Source: Pseudomonas marginalis (GTDB lineage: Bacteria; Pseudomonadota; Gammaproteobacteria; Pseudomonadales; Pseudomonadaceae). Taken from it: a DNA stretch of 64,000 bases. The first letter of the stretch is position 1; every line of letters starts with the position of its first letter. A model generated the notes under the pieces. That model was given only the letters and a program-made list of their open reading frames with translations, had not been told where the DNA came from and did no database searches. Below are positions 55,057 to 64,000 of the stretch, one piece after another. The translations under genes and the position numbers were made by a program. Location of the stretch: NCBI RefSeq assembly GCF_900105325.1, contig NZ_FNSU01000001.1:1-64000 (forward strand), given 5' to 3'.

Positions 55057-57146
55057 CCGCACTGTCGGCCATCAACCGTGGGTTGCTCAAAGTGGCACAA
55101 CGCGCCGAGGTGCTGGGCGCTGTGGTGGTCATGGCCATCGTATTCATCTTTATCGTGCCGTTGCCCACCTGGCTGGTGGATATTCTGATCGCCCTCAATA
55201 TCTGCATTTCGTGCCTGTTGATCGTGCTTGCGCTTTACCTGCCGGGCCCCCTGGCGTTTTCTTCGTTCCCCTCGATCCTGCTGTTGACCACCATGTTTCG
55301 ACTGGCCCTGTCGATTGCAACCACGCGTCTGATCCTGCTGGAGCAAGACGCCGGCGATATCGTCGAGGCCTTCGGTAATTTCGTGGTGGGGGGCAACCTG
55401 GCGGTGGGGATGGTGATTTTCCTGATCCTGACCCTGGTTAACTTCCTGGTGATCACCAAGGGCTCCGAACGGGTTGCCGAGGTCGCGGCGCGGTTCAGCC
55501 TGGACGCCATGCCGGGCAAGCAGATGTCCATCGACAGCGACTTGCGTGCCGGCCTGATCGACGGCACGCAAGCGCGGGACAAGCGCGAGCAGTTGTCCCG
55601 TGAGAGCCAATTGTTCGGCGCGATGGATGGGGCGATGAAGTTCGTCAAGGGCGACGCTATCGCGGGGTTGATCATCGTCGTGGTCAACCTGTTGGGCGGC
55701 TTCTCTACGGGCATGTTCCAGCACGGCTTGAGCGCCGCTGATTCAATGGCGTTGTATTCGGTGCTGACTATCGGTGATGGCCTGATTGCACAGATTCCGG
55801 CGCTGCTGATCTCCCTGACCGCCGGCATGATCATCACCCGGGTGGCGCCGGAGGGGCGCAAGGGCATCAGTAACATGGGGGCCGAAATTGCCCGGCAAAT
55901 GACCAGCGAGCCCAAGAGCTGGATAATCGCTTCGGTGGGCATGCTCGCCTTTGCGATAGTGCCCGGTATGCCGACCGGGGTATTTATCCTTATTTCGCTG
56001 ATAACCGGCACATTGGGGTATTACCTGATGCGCCAGCGTCAGCGAGAGGCAGCGCCCGCGGCCGAAGCCTCCGAAGCCGTGCGTCCCGAAGAGAACGGAA
56101 AAGAGGACTTGCGCGGGTTCGATCCGTCGCGCCCCTACCTGTTGCAGTTTCCCCCGGTGTTGCGTGGGACGCCTGAGGTGACGGAGCTTATTCATGGGAT
56201 TCGCCAGTCCCGAAATGCACTGGTTGCCAATATTGGCCTGACCCTGCCGCCCTTCGAAGTCGAACTCGATGACTCGCTGGCCGCCGACGAAATGCGTTTC
56301 TGTGTGCATGAAGTGCCGATGGTCAAGGCCTCGGTTGTCAACTATCTGGCCGTTGAGCGTAACGCCTTGACGGTCGAGCCCGAGCATGGAATACCCGGCC
56401 TGGCTGAGCGTGATGAACAGGACTGGGTCTGGCTGGCACCGGATGATCCACTGCTCGACGATCCGCAACTGGAGCGCTTCACCGCGACCAGTCTGATCAT
56501 CGAACGCATGAAGCAGGCCATGATGCTCAGCGGCCCGCAGTTCCTGGGGATCCAGGAGAGCAAGTCGATCCTCAGCTGGCTGGAGCACAACCAGCCGGAA
56601 CTGGTGCAGGAACTGCAGCGAATCATGCCGCTGTCGCGCTTTTCGTCGGTGTTGCAACGCCTGGCCAGCGAAGGGGTGCCGCTGCGGGCCGTACGGCTGA
56701 TTGTCGAATCGCTGATCGAGTATGGCCAGCATGAGCGTGAACCGGAAGCATTGGCCGACTACGCGCGTATTGCGCTCAAGGCGCAGATTTTCCACCAGTA
56801 CAGCGAGGCCGACGGCCTGCATGCCTGGCTGCTTTCACCGCATACGGAAAACATCCTGCGCGAGGCATTGCGACAGACCCAGACCGGGGTGTTTTTCGCG
56901 CTTGACGATGAGCACAGCGCTGCGTTGATCAGCCTGCTCAACCAGGCCTTTACCTTAAGGGCCAAGAGTAAAAGTGTGCTGTTGGTGGCGCAGGACCTGC
57001 GAAGTCCCTTGCGTACCTTGCTGCTGGAAGAGTTCAACCATGTCCCGGTGCTGTCGTTTGCCGAGTTGGGGAGCTCCTCCAAGGTCAAGGTGCTGGGGCG
57101 CATTGACCTGGGCCAGGACGAGCTGATGCGTGGTGCGGTGGCATGA
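55053..57146 (+). CDS. hrcV: HrcV, T3SS export gate protein (SctV)
   Basis: 697-residue FHIPEP-family protein: about eight transmembrane segments in the N-terminal half (FSSFPSILLLTTMFRLALSIATTRLIL is the family signature) and a large cytoplasmic C-domain that forms the nonameric export ring. GTG start at 55053 overlaps the hrpJ stop by 4 nt. Confidence 0.95.
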   Translation: MTALSAINRGLLKVAQRAEVLGAVVVMAIVFIFIVPLPTWLVDILIALNICISCLLIVLALYLPGPLAFSSFPSILLLTTMFRLALSIATTRLILLEQDAGDIVEAFGNFVVGGNLAVGMVIFLILTLVNFLVITKGSERVAEVAARFSLDAMPGKQMSIDSDLRAGLIDGTQARDKREQLSRESQLFGAMDGAMKFVKGDAIAGLIIVVVNLLGGFSTGMFQHGLSAADSMALYSVLTIGDGLIAQIPALLISLTAGMIITRVAPEGRKGISNMGAEIARQMTSEPKSWIIASVGMLAFAIVPGMPTGVFILISLITGTLGYYLMRQRQREAAPAAEASEAVRPEENGKEDLRGFDPSRPYLLQFPPVLRGTPEVTELIHGIRQSRNALVANIGLTLPPFEVELDDSLAADEMRFCVHEVPMVKASVVNYLAVERNALTVEPEHGIPGLAERDEQDWVWLAPDDPLLDDPQLERFTATSLIIERMKQAMMLSGPQFLGIQESKSILSWLEHNQPELVQELQRIMPLSRFSSVLQRLASEGVPLRAVRLIVESLIEYGQHEREPEALADYARIALKAQIFHQYSEADGLHAWLLSPHTENILREALRQTQTGVFFALDDEHSAALISLLNQAFTLRAKSKSVLLVAQDLRSPLRTLLLEEFNHVPVLSFAELGSSSKVKVLGRIDLGQDELMRGAVA

Positions 57147-57180
57147 GTATTCGGCCATGGCCAGCGTGGAGGTTGCGATG

Positions 57181-58098
57181 ATGTTTGAGTTAAGGGTGCT
57201 TGATGGGCTGCGCCAGGGCGCTGCGTTGCCGTTATTTGGGGAGCGATGGAGTATTGGTGCGCACGCGGACGCTGACCTGATGTTGAACGATCCGGGAGTC
57301 GTCGAGCAGCATGCGTGCCTGCGGTTTATCGACGCCAACTGGTTGGTGCAGGCCGAAGCCGGACTGTTGCGAGACCCCGAAGGCCAGGTACTGGCGCAGA
57401 TCGCCAAACTGGAACTGAACGTGCCGTTTACAGTGGGGGGGGTGCGGCTGTGCGTGACCTTGGCCGAGCAACCCTGGCCTCAACCCGCAGCCCCTGCGCC
57501 GGTAGTGCCGGTAGTGCCGGTAGTGCCGCTAGCGGCCAATGTGCCTGCGCAGGCGATGACGTTATCGTCAATTTCGCCCTCCCAGCAAAGGCGCCTGATC
57601 AGCCTGGTGCTGGTGGTGACGGTAATCATTGTGGCAGTGGGCATGGTTTCCACTGGGGAGCGTGAGGCGCAGGCTTCGCTGATGCCGCCCGCGGTGCAGA
57701 AACAGGAATTGGCTTCGTCTTTTGAAGTCCGTCAGCAGTTGTTGAAGATGCTCAGCGAGCGTGAGTTGAGTCAGCGGGTCACCTTGCAAGTGATCAATGA
57801 CCAGGTGGCGCTCAACGGAGAAGTCTCACAGGACGAGGTGGAGCTGGTAGCGCGCATGCTCAGCCGTTTTGGCGAGCAATTCGACAGCTCGGTGCCGGTG
57901 ATCAGCCGTGTGCGTGTGCGCGACGGCACACTGCCATTCAGGATTGTGCAAATCGTTGGCGGGCCGAATGGTCACGTGGTCCTGGAAGAAGGCAGCCGAC
58001 TGTTTGTGGGCGACGAAGTGGAAGGGCTGCGGCTGGTGCTGATCGACAACGGCAAAGTGGTTTTTGATGGTGCGCAGCGTTACGAGGTGCGCTGGTGA
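57181..58098 (+). CDS. hrpQ: HrpQ, T3SS inner ring protein (SctD)
   Basis: About 305-residue single-pass protein: N-terminal FHA-like cytoplasmic domain (FELRVLDGLRQGAALPLFGERWSIGAH, ...GVVEQHACLRF), a Pro/Val/Ala-rich linker, a transmembrane segment near 145-162 and a periplasmic part. It forms the inner membrane ring. GGAGG lies 8 nt before ATG 57181; ATG 57178 is also possible. Confidence 0.85.
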   Translation: MFELRVLDGLRQGAALPLFGERWSIGAHADADLMLNDPGVVEQHACLRFIDANWLVQAEAGLLRDPEGQVLAQIAKLELNVPFTVGGVRLCVTLAEQPWPQPAAPAPVVPVVPVVPLAANVPAQAMTLSSISPSQQRRLISLVLVVTVIIVAVGMVSTGEREAQASLMPPAVQKQELASSFEVRQQLLKMLSERELSQRVTLQVINDQVALNGEVSQDEVELVARMLSRFGEQFDSSVPVISRVRVRDGTLPFRIVQIVGGPNGHVVLEEGSRLFVGDEVEGLRLVLIDNGKVVFDGAQRYEVRW

Positions 58099-59453
58099 GT
58101 GCGGAACTGCAAGCTCGTCTGGACGCCTGGCAACAGCGTCAGGCCCAGTCACTGAGCACCTTTGCACCGGTGACGATGCGTGGCCGAATCCAGCGCGTCA
58201 ACGGCATGCTGCTGCAGTGCCGGCTACCCCAGGCGCGTATCGGCGACTTGTGCCAGGTGGAAAAAAGTCCGGGCGACTACATGCTCGCCGAGATCATCGG
58301 CTTCGATCAGCAGGACGCGGTGCTCAGCGCCTTGGGTAATTTGGAAGGCGTGCGGGTAGGCGCTGGAGTGGAGCGCCTTGGGGTATCGCATCGAGTCCAG
58401 GTCAGCGAGGCCCTGTTGGGCCAGGTGCTGGATGGTTTCGGCCGGCCGATTACAGGGCAGGGCGTGAGTGCGTTTGTCGAGGCCGACTTACCGGATACCA
58501 GTGCGGTGTTGTGTGAAGCGCCGTTGCCCACCGAACGGCCGAGGATTAACCGTGCGCTGGCCACCGGCGTGCGTTCGATCGATGGCCTGATGACGATTGG
58601 CGAGGGGCAGCGTGTAGGCCTGTTCGCCGGGGCCGGTTGTGGCAAGACCACCCTGCTGGCCGAGATCGCGCGTAACGTCGAGTGCGATGTCATCGTGTTC
58701 GGCCTGATCGGCGAGCGGGGGCGGGAGCTGCGTGAATTTCTCGACCATGAGCTCGATGACCAGCTGCGCGCCAAGGCGGTACTGGTGTGCGCCACCTCCG
58801 ATCGCTCCAGCATGGAGCGCGCCCGCGCCGCGTTCACGGCCACGGCATTGGCCGAAGGTTTTCGGCGCAAGGGGCAGCGGGTATTGCTGCTGATTGACTC
58901 CTTGACCCGTTTCGCCCGGGCCCAGCGTGAGATCGGCCTGGCTGCCGGCGAACCCTTGGGGCGCGGAGGTTTGCCTCCTTCGGTATACAGCCTGCTGCCA
59001 CGGCTGGTGGAGCGTGCCGGGTTGACGCGTGACGGTGTGATCACCGCGATCTATACGGTGCTGATTGAGCAGGACTCCATGAACGATCCGGTGGCCGACG
59101 AAGTTCGCTCGCTGCTTGATGGGCATATCGTGCTGTCCCGCAAGCTTGCCGAGCGTGGGCACTACCCGGCGGTGGATGTGTTGGCAAGCCTTTCACGGAT
59201 CTTGAGCAACGTCGCGGAGCCGGAGGACATCCAGGCGGGTACGGCATTGCGACGGTTGTTGTCGGCGTACCAACAGATCGAGCTGATGCTCAAGCTGGGA
59301 GAGTATCAACCCGGCAGCGATGCCCTGACCGATCTGGCGGTGGACAGCCGTCAGGCGGTCGACGGGTTCCTGCGCCAGGACTTGCGTGTGCCTACGCCGA
59401 TGGTGGCGACGCTGGAGCAACTTAAGGATCTGACCGCCCATGTCCCATTCTGA
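58095..59453 (+). CDS. hrcN: HrcN, T3SS ATPase (SctN)
   Basis: 452-residue ATPase homologous to F1-beta and FliI. Walker A is GAGCGKTT (179-186), Walker B is LLLIDSLTRFA near 263-273. It releases chaperones and unfolds substrates at the base of the injectisome. GTG start at 58095 overlaps hrpQ by 4 nt. Confidence 0.95.
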   Translation: MSAELQARLDAWQQRQAQSLSTFAPVTMRGRIQRVNGMLLQCRLPQARIGDLCQVEKSPGDYMLAEIIGFDQQDAVLSALGNLEGVRVGAGVERLGVSHRVQVSEALLGQVLDGFGRPITGQGVSAFVEADLPDTSAVLCEAPLPTERPRINRALATGVRSIDGLMTIGEGQRVGLFAGAGCGKTTLLAEIARNVECDVIVFGLIGERGRELREFLDHELDDQLRAKAVLVCATSDRSSMERARAAFTATALAEGFRRKGQRVLLLIDSLTRFARAQREIGLAAGEPLGRGGLPPSVYSLLPRLVERAGLTRDGVITAIYTVLIEQDSMNDPVADEVRSLLDGHIVLSRKLAERGHYPAVDVLASLSRILSNVAEPEDIQAGTALRRLLSAYQQIELMLKLGEYQPGSDALTDLAVDSRQAVDGFLRQDLRVPTPMVATLEQLKDLTAHVPF

Positions 59454-59868
59454 TGTGCTTCTCGGTGAAGTGGAGACGTTGCGGCGCCTGCGCAGGCACA
59501 GGGCTGACCGCGCTGAGCGCGCCCTGCGTGAGGCCAGGCGCGCCCAGCAGGCCCTGCTCGCACATATCCAGCAGGCTAAGGATGCGCTTGAGCAGACTCG
59601 GCAGGAGGAGGCCCGGCAAAGTGCTGAATTGCTCAGTCAGCATCAGGGTCAGGTGTTGAGCCTCAAGGCCTTGAAATCCTGGGGCGCGCAGGAGCGCTCC
59701 CTATCTGCCAGTACTCAGCGGGAGATAGGCCAGTTGGAGGCATTGCGGGGCCAGCAGGGGGAAAGCGAAAGTCGGATTGGCAGCGCCCAGAAACACGTCA
59801 CGGAGTGCCTGCGGCAGGTGGAAAAACTTCAGGAGTTATCCCTCTTACTGGCTCGGGAGCCGACATGA
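59440..59868 (+). CDS. hrpO: HrpO, T3SS stalk protein (SctO)
   Basis: 142-residue, almost wholly alpha-helical coiled-coil protein rich in Q, E, L, A and R, as expected for the FliJ/YscO-like stalk that links the ATPase to HrcV. Overlaps hrcN by 14 nt. Sequence conservation in this family is low, so the call rests mainly on position and composition. Confidence 0.8.
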   Translation: MSHSDVLLGEVETLRRLRRHRADRAERALREARRAQQALLAHIQQAKDALEQTRQEEARQSAELLSQHQGQVLSLKALKSWGAQERSLSASTQREIGQLEALRGQQGESESRIGSAQKHVTECLRQVEKLQELSLLLAREPT

Positions 59869-60326
59869 CCCAGGTTTCAAATAAACCCACTGAGCGTCCG
59901 CGCCAGCGCGAGCCGCGGGAGGAGCGTGAGCCGGGGGCCACGACAGCCGTGTCCATGGAACTCGGGCGATTATTCACTCAATTTTTTACTGGAGACGATG
60001 GCGGCGCTGGTGCGGGGACTGCCTTATCGGGCAAACAGGCGTCCGCCGGTATAGCCCTGATCGAGGCGCTTGCCGAGCAACTGGCGCCTCGTGTGCAGGC
60101 TGCGTCGCAGTGGCCGTTGCAGGCGGTGCTGTACTTGCCTCGCCTGGGGCGGATCAACGCCAGCGTGCGCCGCGAGCAGGGCGCCTGGACGATTGAGCTG
60201 GAGGCAGAGCAGGACGCTACGGCGCGCTGGCTTTGCGGTGTACGCCAACAGTGCGAGGGTCGATTCGCGGGAGCGCTGGGGCTGCCGGTGAACTTGCTGA
60301 TGCCCAGCGTCGGTTGCGCATGCTGA
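59865..60326 (+). CDS. hrpP: HrpP, T3SS substrate-specificity/needle-length protein (SctP)
   Basis: 153-residue protein at the SctP position: charged, disordered, Pro/Arg/Glu-rich N-terminus then a globular C-domain with WPLQAVLYLPRLGRINASVRREQGAWTIELEAEQ. ATG 59865 overlaps the hrpO stop as ATGA. It would switch export from early to late substrates. Confidence 0.75.
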   Translation: MTQVSNKPTERPRQREPREEREPGATTAVSMELGRLFTQFFTGDDGGAGAGTALSGKQASAGIALIEALAEQLAPRVQAASQWPLQAVLYLPRLGRINASVRREQGAWTIELEAEQDATARWLCGVRQQCEGRFAGALGLPVNLLMPSVGCAC

Positions 60327-61333
60327 TGCCGGCGCTGACCTTTCCCTTGATTAATAGCGATACGGTTGCCGCGCGCCGTCGATTGGGGCGCGGCCTGCGC
60401 CTGCCGTTCACGGTGGCCGGGCAGGCCGGCGAGTTGCTGATTGAGCCCGGGCGTGCCCCAGCTGGCGGCAAGGCTTTGTGCTTTGAGACGGTGTGTGGCG
60501 TGCTGGCGCTTGTAGAAGCAGGGCCGTTGCTCAGTCTGCTGGGTGAGTGCCCGGTGACCCTGTCCCAGGTTGGCAACGATCCGGACTCCTGGTTCTGGGC
60601 CTTGTACCAGTACCACATGAGTCCCCAGGTGCGGGCGCTGCTGGGTTATGTGCGCTTGCTGGAAACGGATCGACCCAAGGGGTTTGGCTGCCGGCTCAGT
60701 GTGACCCAGGGGGCGTCCCGGGTTGAAGGCTACCTATGGTTGACCCCCCAAAGTTTCCTGGCCTTGTGTGAGGCAGGGCCTTGGCGCGCCACTGCGGCAG
60801 CTTTGCCGGCGCCGTTTCAACTGGCAATCGCCGTGACCCTGGGCCGCGTGCAGTTACCGATTGCGCAGGTGCGCAGCCTGCGTACCGGTGATGTGCTGGT
60901 GCTCGGCCCGTATTTTTTTTCCGCCCAAGGCAGCGGCTACGTGCAGGTTGGGAGGCAACGTTTGCATGGCCGCATTGACGATGACACCGGGCCGTTGTGC
61001 CTGACGCTTACTTCTATCGAGGACTCGTCTGTGGACGAAAATTTTGCAGCGCCCCATTACTCGGAGCATGAGGATGATGAACCGGTCGTGGATGTATTTG
61101 GCCACGAACCATTCGATGAGTTGAGCATGGCGCTGAATGTGCGTTGTGGAACGCTGAACCTTACCTTGGGCGAACTGCGTAACCTCGCGCCCGGTTCGGT
61201 GTTGGGCATTAGCGGTTACGCTCCCGGCATGGCCGGCCTGTATTACGGCGATCGGCCGATTGGCCAGGGGCAGTTGGTGGAAGTCGATGGGCGCCTGGGG
61301 TTGCAGTTGTCTCGCGTGATGTTCGGCCGATGA
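60320..61333 (+). CDS. hrcQ: HrcQ, T3SS C-ring protein (SctQ), undivided
   Basis: 337-residue C-ring/sorting-platform protein. N-terminal part aligns with HrcQA of P. syringae and the C-terminal part (FDELSMALNVRCGTLNLTLGELRNLAPGSVL) is the SpoA domain of HrcQB. An acidic Ser/Asp/Glu/His-rich linker (about 235-265) joins them. P. syringae carries two genes, hrcQA and hrcQB; here they are one frame. ATG 60320 is used (60326 also possible). Overlaps hrpP by 7 nt. Confidence 0.88.
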   Translation: MLMPALTFPLINSDTVAARRRLGRGLRLPFTVAGQAGELLIEPGRAPAGGKALCFETVCGVLALVEAGPLLSLLGECPVTLSQVGNDPDSWFWALYQYHMSPQVRALLGYVRLLETDRPKGFGCRLSVTQGASRVEGYLWLTPQSFLALCEAGPWRATAAALPAPFQLAIAVTLGRVQLPIAQVRSLRTGDVLVLGPYFFSAQGSGYVQVGRQRLHGRIDDDTGPLCLTLTSIEDSSVDENFAAPHYSEHEDDEPVVDVFGHEPFDELSMALNVRCGTLNLTLGELRNLAPGSVLGISGYAPGMAGLYYGDRPIGQGQLVEVDGRLGLQLSRVMFGR

Positions 61334-61983
61334 GTTTGCAGGGGATAGACCCCCTCATTCTGGCGGTATTCCTGGGGGCATTATCGCTGATGCCCATGCT
61401 GCTGATCGTCTGCACATCGTTCTTGAAGATCGTCATCGTGCTGATGATCACCCGCAACGCCATCGGTGTGCAGCAGGTACCGCCCAGCATGGCCATCAAT
61501 GGCATCGCGTTGGCGGCCACGCTGTTCATCATGGCACCAGTGGGTTATGAGATCGCCGAGAGCGTCAAGGCATCGCCCCTGGACATGAGTAACGTGCAAA
61601 CGTTTCTGCAGACGGGCAATGAGGCCATCACACCGTTACGCGCATTCATGCTGCGCAATGTGGACCCGGATATATTGACGCACCTGCTGGAAAACACCAC
61701 GCGCCTCTGGCCTCCACAAATGGCGCAGGAGGTGCAACGCGAAGATCTGATCCTGGTGATTCCGGCTTTCGTGTTGTCCCAGCTGCAGGCAGGGTTCGAG
61801 ATCGGCTTCTTGATCTATATCCCCTTCATCGTGATCGACCTGATTGTTTCCAACCTGCTGCTGGCGCTGGGCATGCAGATGGTCTCGCCGATGACCATTT
61901 CCCTGCCGCTCAAATTGCTGTTGTTCGTGTTGGTGTCGGGTTGGTCACGGTTGCTCGACAGCTTGTTCCTTTCCTATCTCTGA
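61330..61983 (+). CDS. hrcR: HrcR, T3SS export apparatus protein (SctR)
   Basis: 217-residue FliP/SctR-family membrane protein with about four membrane segments: PLILAVFLGALSLMPMLLIVCTSFLKIVIVLMI near the N-terminus and the FEIGFLIYIPFIVIDLIVSNLLLALGMQMVSP signature near the C-terminus. Its start overlaps hrcQ by 4 nt. Confidence 0.95.
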   Translation: MSLQGIDPLILAVFLGALSLMPMLLIVCTSFLKIVIVLMITRNAIGVQQVPPSMAINGIALAATLFIMAPVGYEIAESVKASPLDMSNVQTFLQTGNEAITPLRAFMLRNVDPDILTHLLENTTRLWPPQMAQEVQREDLILVIPAFVLSQLQAGFEIGFLIYIPFIVIDLIVSNLLLALGMQMVSPMTISLPLKLLLFVLVSGWSRLLDSLFLSYL

Positions 61984-61990
61984 GTGGCGT

Positions 61991-62254
61991 ATGGACCCGA
62001 TTGTGCTGTTCAAGCAGGGCATGTTGCTGGTGGTGGTGCTGTCGGCACCGCCATTGATTGTAGCGGTGGTGGTGGGGGTGCTGGTGTCTCTGGTGCAAGC
62101 ATTGATGCAGATACAGGACCAGACGCTGCCTTTTGGCATCAAGCTGGTGGCGGTAGGGGTTACGTTGATCCTGACGGGGCGCTGGATTGGCGTGGAGTTG
62201 ATCCAACTGATCAACTTGACCTTCGAAATGATTGGCCGTTCGGCCCGGAACTGA
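61991..62254 (+). CDS. hrcS: HrcS, T3SS export apparatus protein (SctS)
   Basis: 87-residue two-helix SctS/FliQ-family membrane protein: MDPIVLFKQGMLLVVVLSAPPLIVAVVVGVLVSLVQALMQIQDQTL with the conserved PPL...VGVLVSLVQA...QIQDQT motif. Follows hrcR after 7 nt. Confidence 0.95.
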   Translation: MDPIVLFKQGMLLVVVLSAPPLIVAVVVGVLVSLVQALMQIQDQTLPFGIKLVAVGVTLILTGRWIGVELIQLINLTFEMIGRSARN

Positions 62255-62264
62255 GGCCTCACCC

Positions 62265-63053
62265 GTGTTGGCTTATCTTGATTTCCTTCCCAGTCTGATT
62301 ATCGGCATGGCGCGAATCTACCCGTGCGGAATACTCGTGGCGGCGTTCTGTTTCCAGCATATACGCGGCATGCTCCGGCACATCCTTGTAATGGTCATGG
62401 CGCTGATGCCCGCGCCGGGTATTCATGCTGCGTTGACGGAGCATGATTACTCAGCGTTTGTGCTCGCTGCATTGGCGCTCAAGGAGTTGGCGCTGGGGGT
62501 GCTGCTGGGGATGTTGCTTGCGATGCCGTTCTGGCTGTTCGAGTCGGTGGGGGCTTTGCTCGATAACCAGCGCGGAGCCCTGGCCGGTGGTCAGCTCAAT
62601 CCTTCACTGGGGCCGGATGCGACGCCGATAGGGCATTTGTTCAAGCAATTGGCGATTTTTCTATTGATGGTCACCCTGGGGTTAGGCGCGTTGACTCAGG
62701 TGATCTGGGACAGTTACCTGATTTGGCCACCCACCGTATGGTTCCCACTCCCGGCGCCTGATGGCATGAGCGTATTTGTCAGCCTGCTGGGCGACACGTT
62801 CACCCATATGATGCTCTACGCTGCTCCCTTTATCGCGGTGCTGCTGTTGCTGGAGTTCGGCATCGCACTGCTGGGGGTCTACAGTCAGCAGCTACAGGTG
62901 AGTACGCTGGCGCCACCGGTCAAGTGCCTGGCGGGGATCGGTATTCTGCTGTTGTATTTTGCGCTGCTGCAGGACTTGATCGTGGGGAGTATGAGCCAGC
63001 TGAGTGACCTGAAGCACTCGCTGGGCCTTTTATTCAAGGCTCCGATGCCATGA
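62265..63053 (+). CDS. hrcT: HrcT, T3SS export apparatus protein (SctT)
   Basis: 262-residue SctT/FliR-family membrane protein with about six membrane segments. I chose GTG 62265 because GAGG precedes it by 8 nt and the membrane segment LAYLDFLPSLIIGMARIYP starts directly after; the frame extends a few codons upstream into hrcS. Overlaps hrcU by 4 nt. Confidence 0.9.
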   Translation: MLAYLDFLPSLIIGMARIYPCGILVAAFCFQHIRGMLRHILVMVMALMPAPGIHAALTEHDYSAFVLAALALKELALGVLLGMLLAMPFWLFESVGALLDNQRGALAGGQLNPSLGPDATPIGHLFKQLAIFLLMVTLGLGALTQVIWDSYLIWPPTVWFPLPAPDGMSVFVSLLGDTFTHMMLYAAPFIAVLLLLEFGIALLGVYSQQLQVSTLAPPVKCLAGIGILLLYFALLQDLIVGSMSQLSDLKHSLGLLFKAPMP

Positions 63054-64000
63054 GTGACTCGGGGGAAAAAAAGCACCCGGCGTCAGCCAAGAAGCTGCGT
63101 GACCAGCGCCAGAAAGGCCAGGTCGCTCAAAGTCAGGATGTGGCCAAGTTGATGGTGCTGGCGGCCATCAGCGAGATCGCCTTGTTCACCGCCGATACCA
63201 GCTTGCAACGTTTCCAGCAATTGATGGTGTTGCCGATCTCACGCCTGGACCAGCCCTTTGTACGGGCGTTGGAAGAAGTGCTGATTGAAGGCCTGGTGGT
63301 GTTCTTCTCATTCGGCCTGCTGATGGCCGGTGTGGCGATTGCTATGAAGCTGATCGCCAGTTGGATGCAGTTCGGATTGCTGTTTGCACCCGAGGCTCTG
63401 AAGCTCGATTTCAATCGCCTCAACCCGATCAGCCAATTTAAACAATTCTTTTCTGCCCAGTCGCTGATGAATCTGTTGATGAGCATCGCCAAGGCGTTTC
63501 TTTTGGGGCTGATCGTATTCCTGGTGGTCTGGCCCTCTCTTGGGACGTTGATCAACCTGGCCAACAGCGATCTGCAAAGTTACCTCCTGGCATTGATCGC
63601 CCTGTTCCGCTATCTGCTGCATGCCTGTCTTGCATTGTTACTGGTACTGGCGGTTATCGATTTCACCTTGCAGAAGCACTTCTTCGCCAAGCGCATGCGC
63701 ATGACCCAGGTCGAGGTCGTCAAAGAGTACAAGGATATGGAAGGCGACCCGCATGTGAAGGGCCAGCGCCGTGCGCTGGCGCAGCAATTGGCCCAGGAGG
63801 AACCGAAGGTCAAGCTGCCAAAGCTGGAGGAAGCCGACATGCTGGTGGTCAACCCGACCCACTTTGCTGTCGCCCTGTATTACCGCCCGGGCAAGACGCC
63901 GCTTCCGCTGCTGGTCAGCAAAGGTACGGATGCCGTCGCCCGCCAGTTGATTGCGCAGGCGAAGGCCGCCGAGGTGCCGGTCATCCAATGCGTATGGCTG
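63050..64000 (+). CDS. hrcU: HrcU, T3SS switch protein (SctU), cut by window end
   Basis: First 317 residues of SctU/FlhB-family membrane protein, start ATG 63050. Four membrane segments (about 30-210), then the cytoplasmic domain with the self-cleavage motif Asn268-Pro269-Thr270-His271 (VVNPTHFAVALYY). The usual length is about 360, so roughly 40 residues lie beyond the window. Confidence 0.94.
   Translation, partial: MSDSGEKKHPASAKKLRDQRQKGQVAQSQDVAKLMVLAAISEIALFTADTSLQRFQQLMVLPISRLDQPFVRALEEVLIEGLVVFFSFGLLMAGVAIAMKLIASWMQFGLLFAPEALKLDFNRLNPISQFKQFFSAQSLMNLLMSIAKAFLLGLIVFLVVWPSLGTLINLANSDLQSYLLALIALFRYLLHACLALLLVLAVIDFTLQKHFFAKRMRMTQVEVVKEYKDMEGDPHVKGQRRALAQQLAQEEPKVKLPKLEEADMLVVNPTHFAVALYYRPGKTPLPLLVSKGTDAVARQLIAQAKAAEVPVIQCVWL

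Noticed and set aside
53151..64000. Flagellar export genes instead of a T3SS
   Set aside because: Gene order with hrpL, hrpJ, hrpO and hrpP, the Hrp box, and the SctD FHA-type protein fit an injectisome; flagellar partners are absent.

Overview
The window is a chromosomal stretch of a Pseudomonas of the fluorescens group. The evidence is the 23S/5S rRNA sequence type, high GC, and gene sets typical of that group: MksFEB condensin, can, czcCBA-czcRS, OprD porin, ECF sigma/FecR/TonB signalling, REP elements and an Hrp1-type (P. syringae-like) type III secretion system. All calls are made by eye from sequence; no database search was run.

Layout. 1-3160: 3' part of an rRNA operon (23S without about its first 45 nt, then 5S and a terminator). 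3267-6832: split PqiA/LetA-like genes and a six-domain MCE protein (envelope lipid transport). 6893-11704: mksB, mksE and mksF (minus strand), with no mksG. 11853-13080: holD-rimI, whose upstream region carries two perfect DnaA boxes. 13155-18000: acidic protein, beta carbonic anhydrase, SET-domain methyltransferase, an unknown exported protein and a Tat-lipoprotein phosphoesterase. 18158-18789: MntA/HepT-type toxin-antitoxin pair. 18828-23095: three carboxylate or sugar-acid transporters (AtoE, an MHS-type MFS protein, GntP). 23281-33039: heavy-metal block (czcCBA, czcRS, OprD porin, DUF2790 protein). 33150-40014: flavin reductase-like protein, AraC regulator/LysE exporter pair, ddlA, REP pair, pgeF, ggt, phzF-like gene. 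40115-44201: iron uptake signalling unit (TonB receptor, FecR, FecI) with a Fur-box-like palindrome.

44270-52565 is accessory: a DMT transporter, a Phenol_MetA_deg-type outer membrane protein, and an acyl-CoA-dehydrogenase-fold flavoprotein carrying the Asp...Arg active-site pattern of nitroalkane oxidase. Next come an AraC-type regulator with an apparent internal deletion and a minus-strand operon of truncated haemoglobin, Co-type nitrile hydratase alpha and beta, the accessory protein and a CbiM-like cobalt permease. Two promoters upstream share a GGACA-N16-GGACA operator in the same register to -35 and -10 elements; one precedes the globin operon, the other a 55-codon small ORF. This is the least conventional system in the window. 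Together the genes suggest a regulated route for nitro or nitrile compounds with its own metal supply.

A tRNA-Met (52714-52790) separates it from the T3SS. The T3SS runs from hrpL (minus, sigma-54 promoter) through hrpJ-hrcV-hrpQ-hrcN-hrpO-hrpP-hrcQ-hrcR-hrcS-hrcT-hrcU (plus, one operon behind a Hrp box), and hrcU is cut by the window end. hrcQ is a single continuous gene here.
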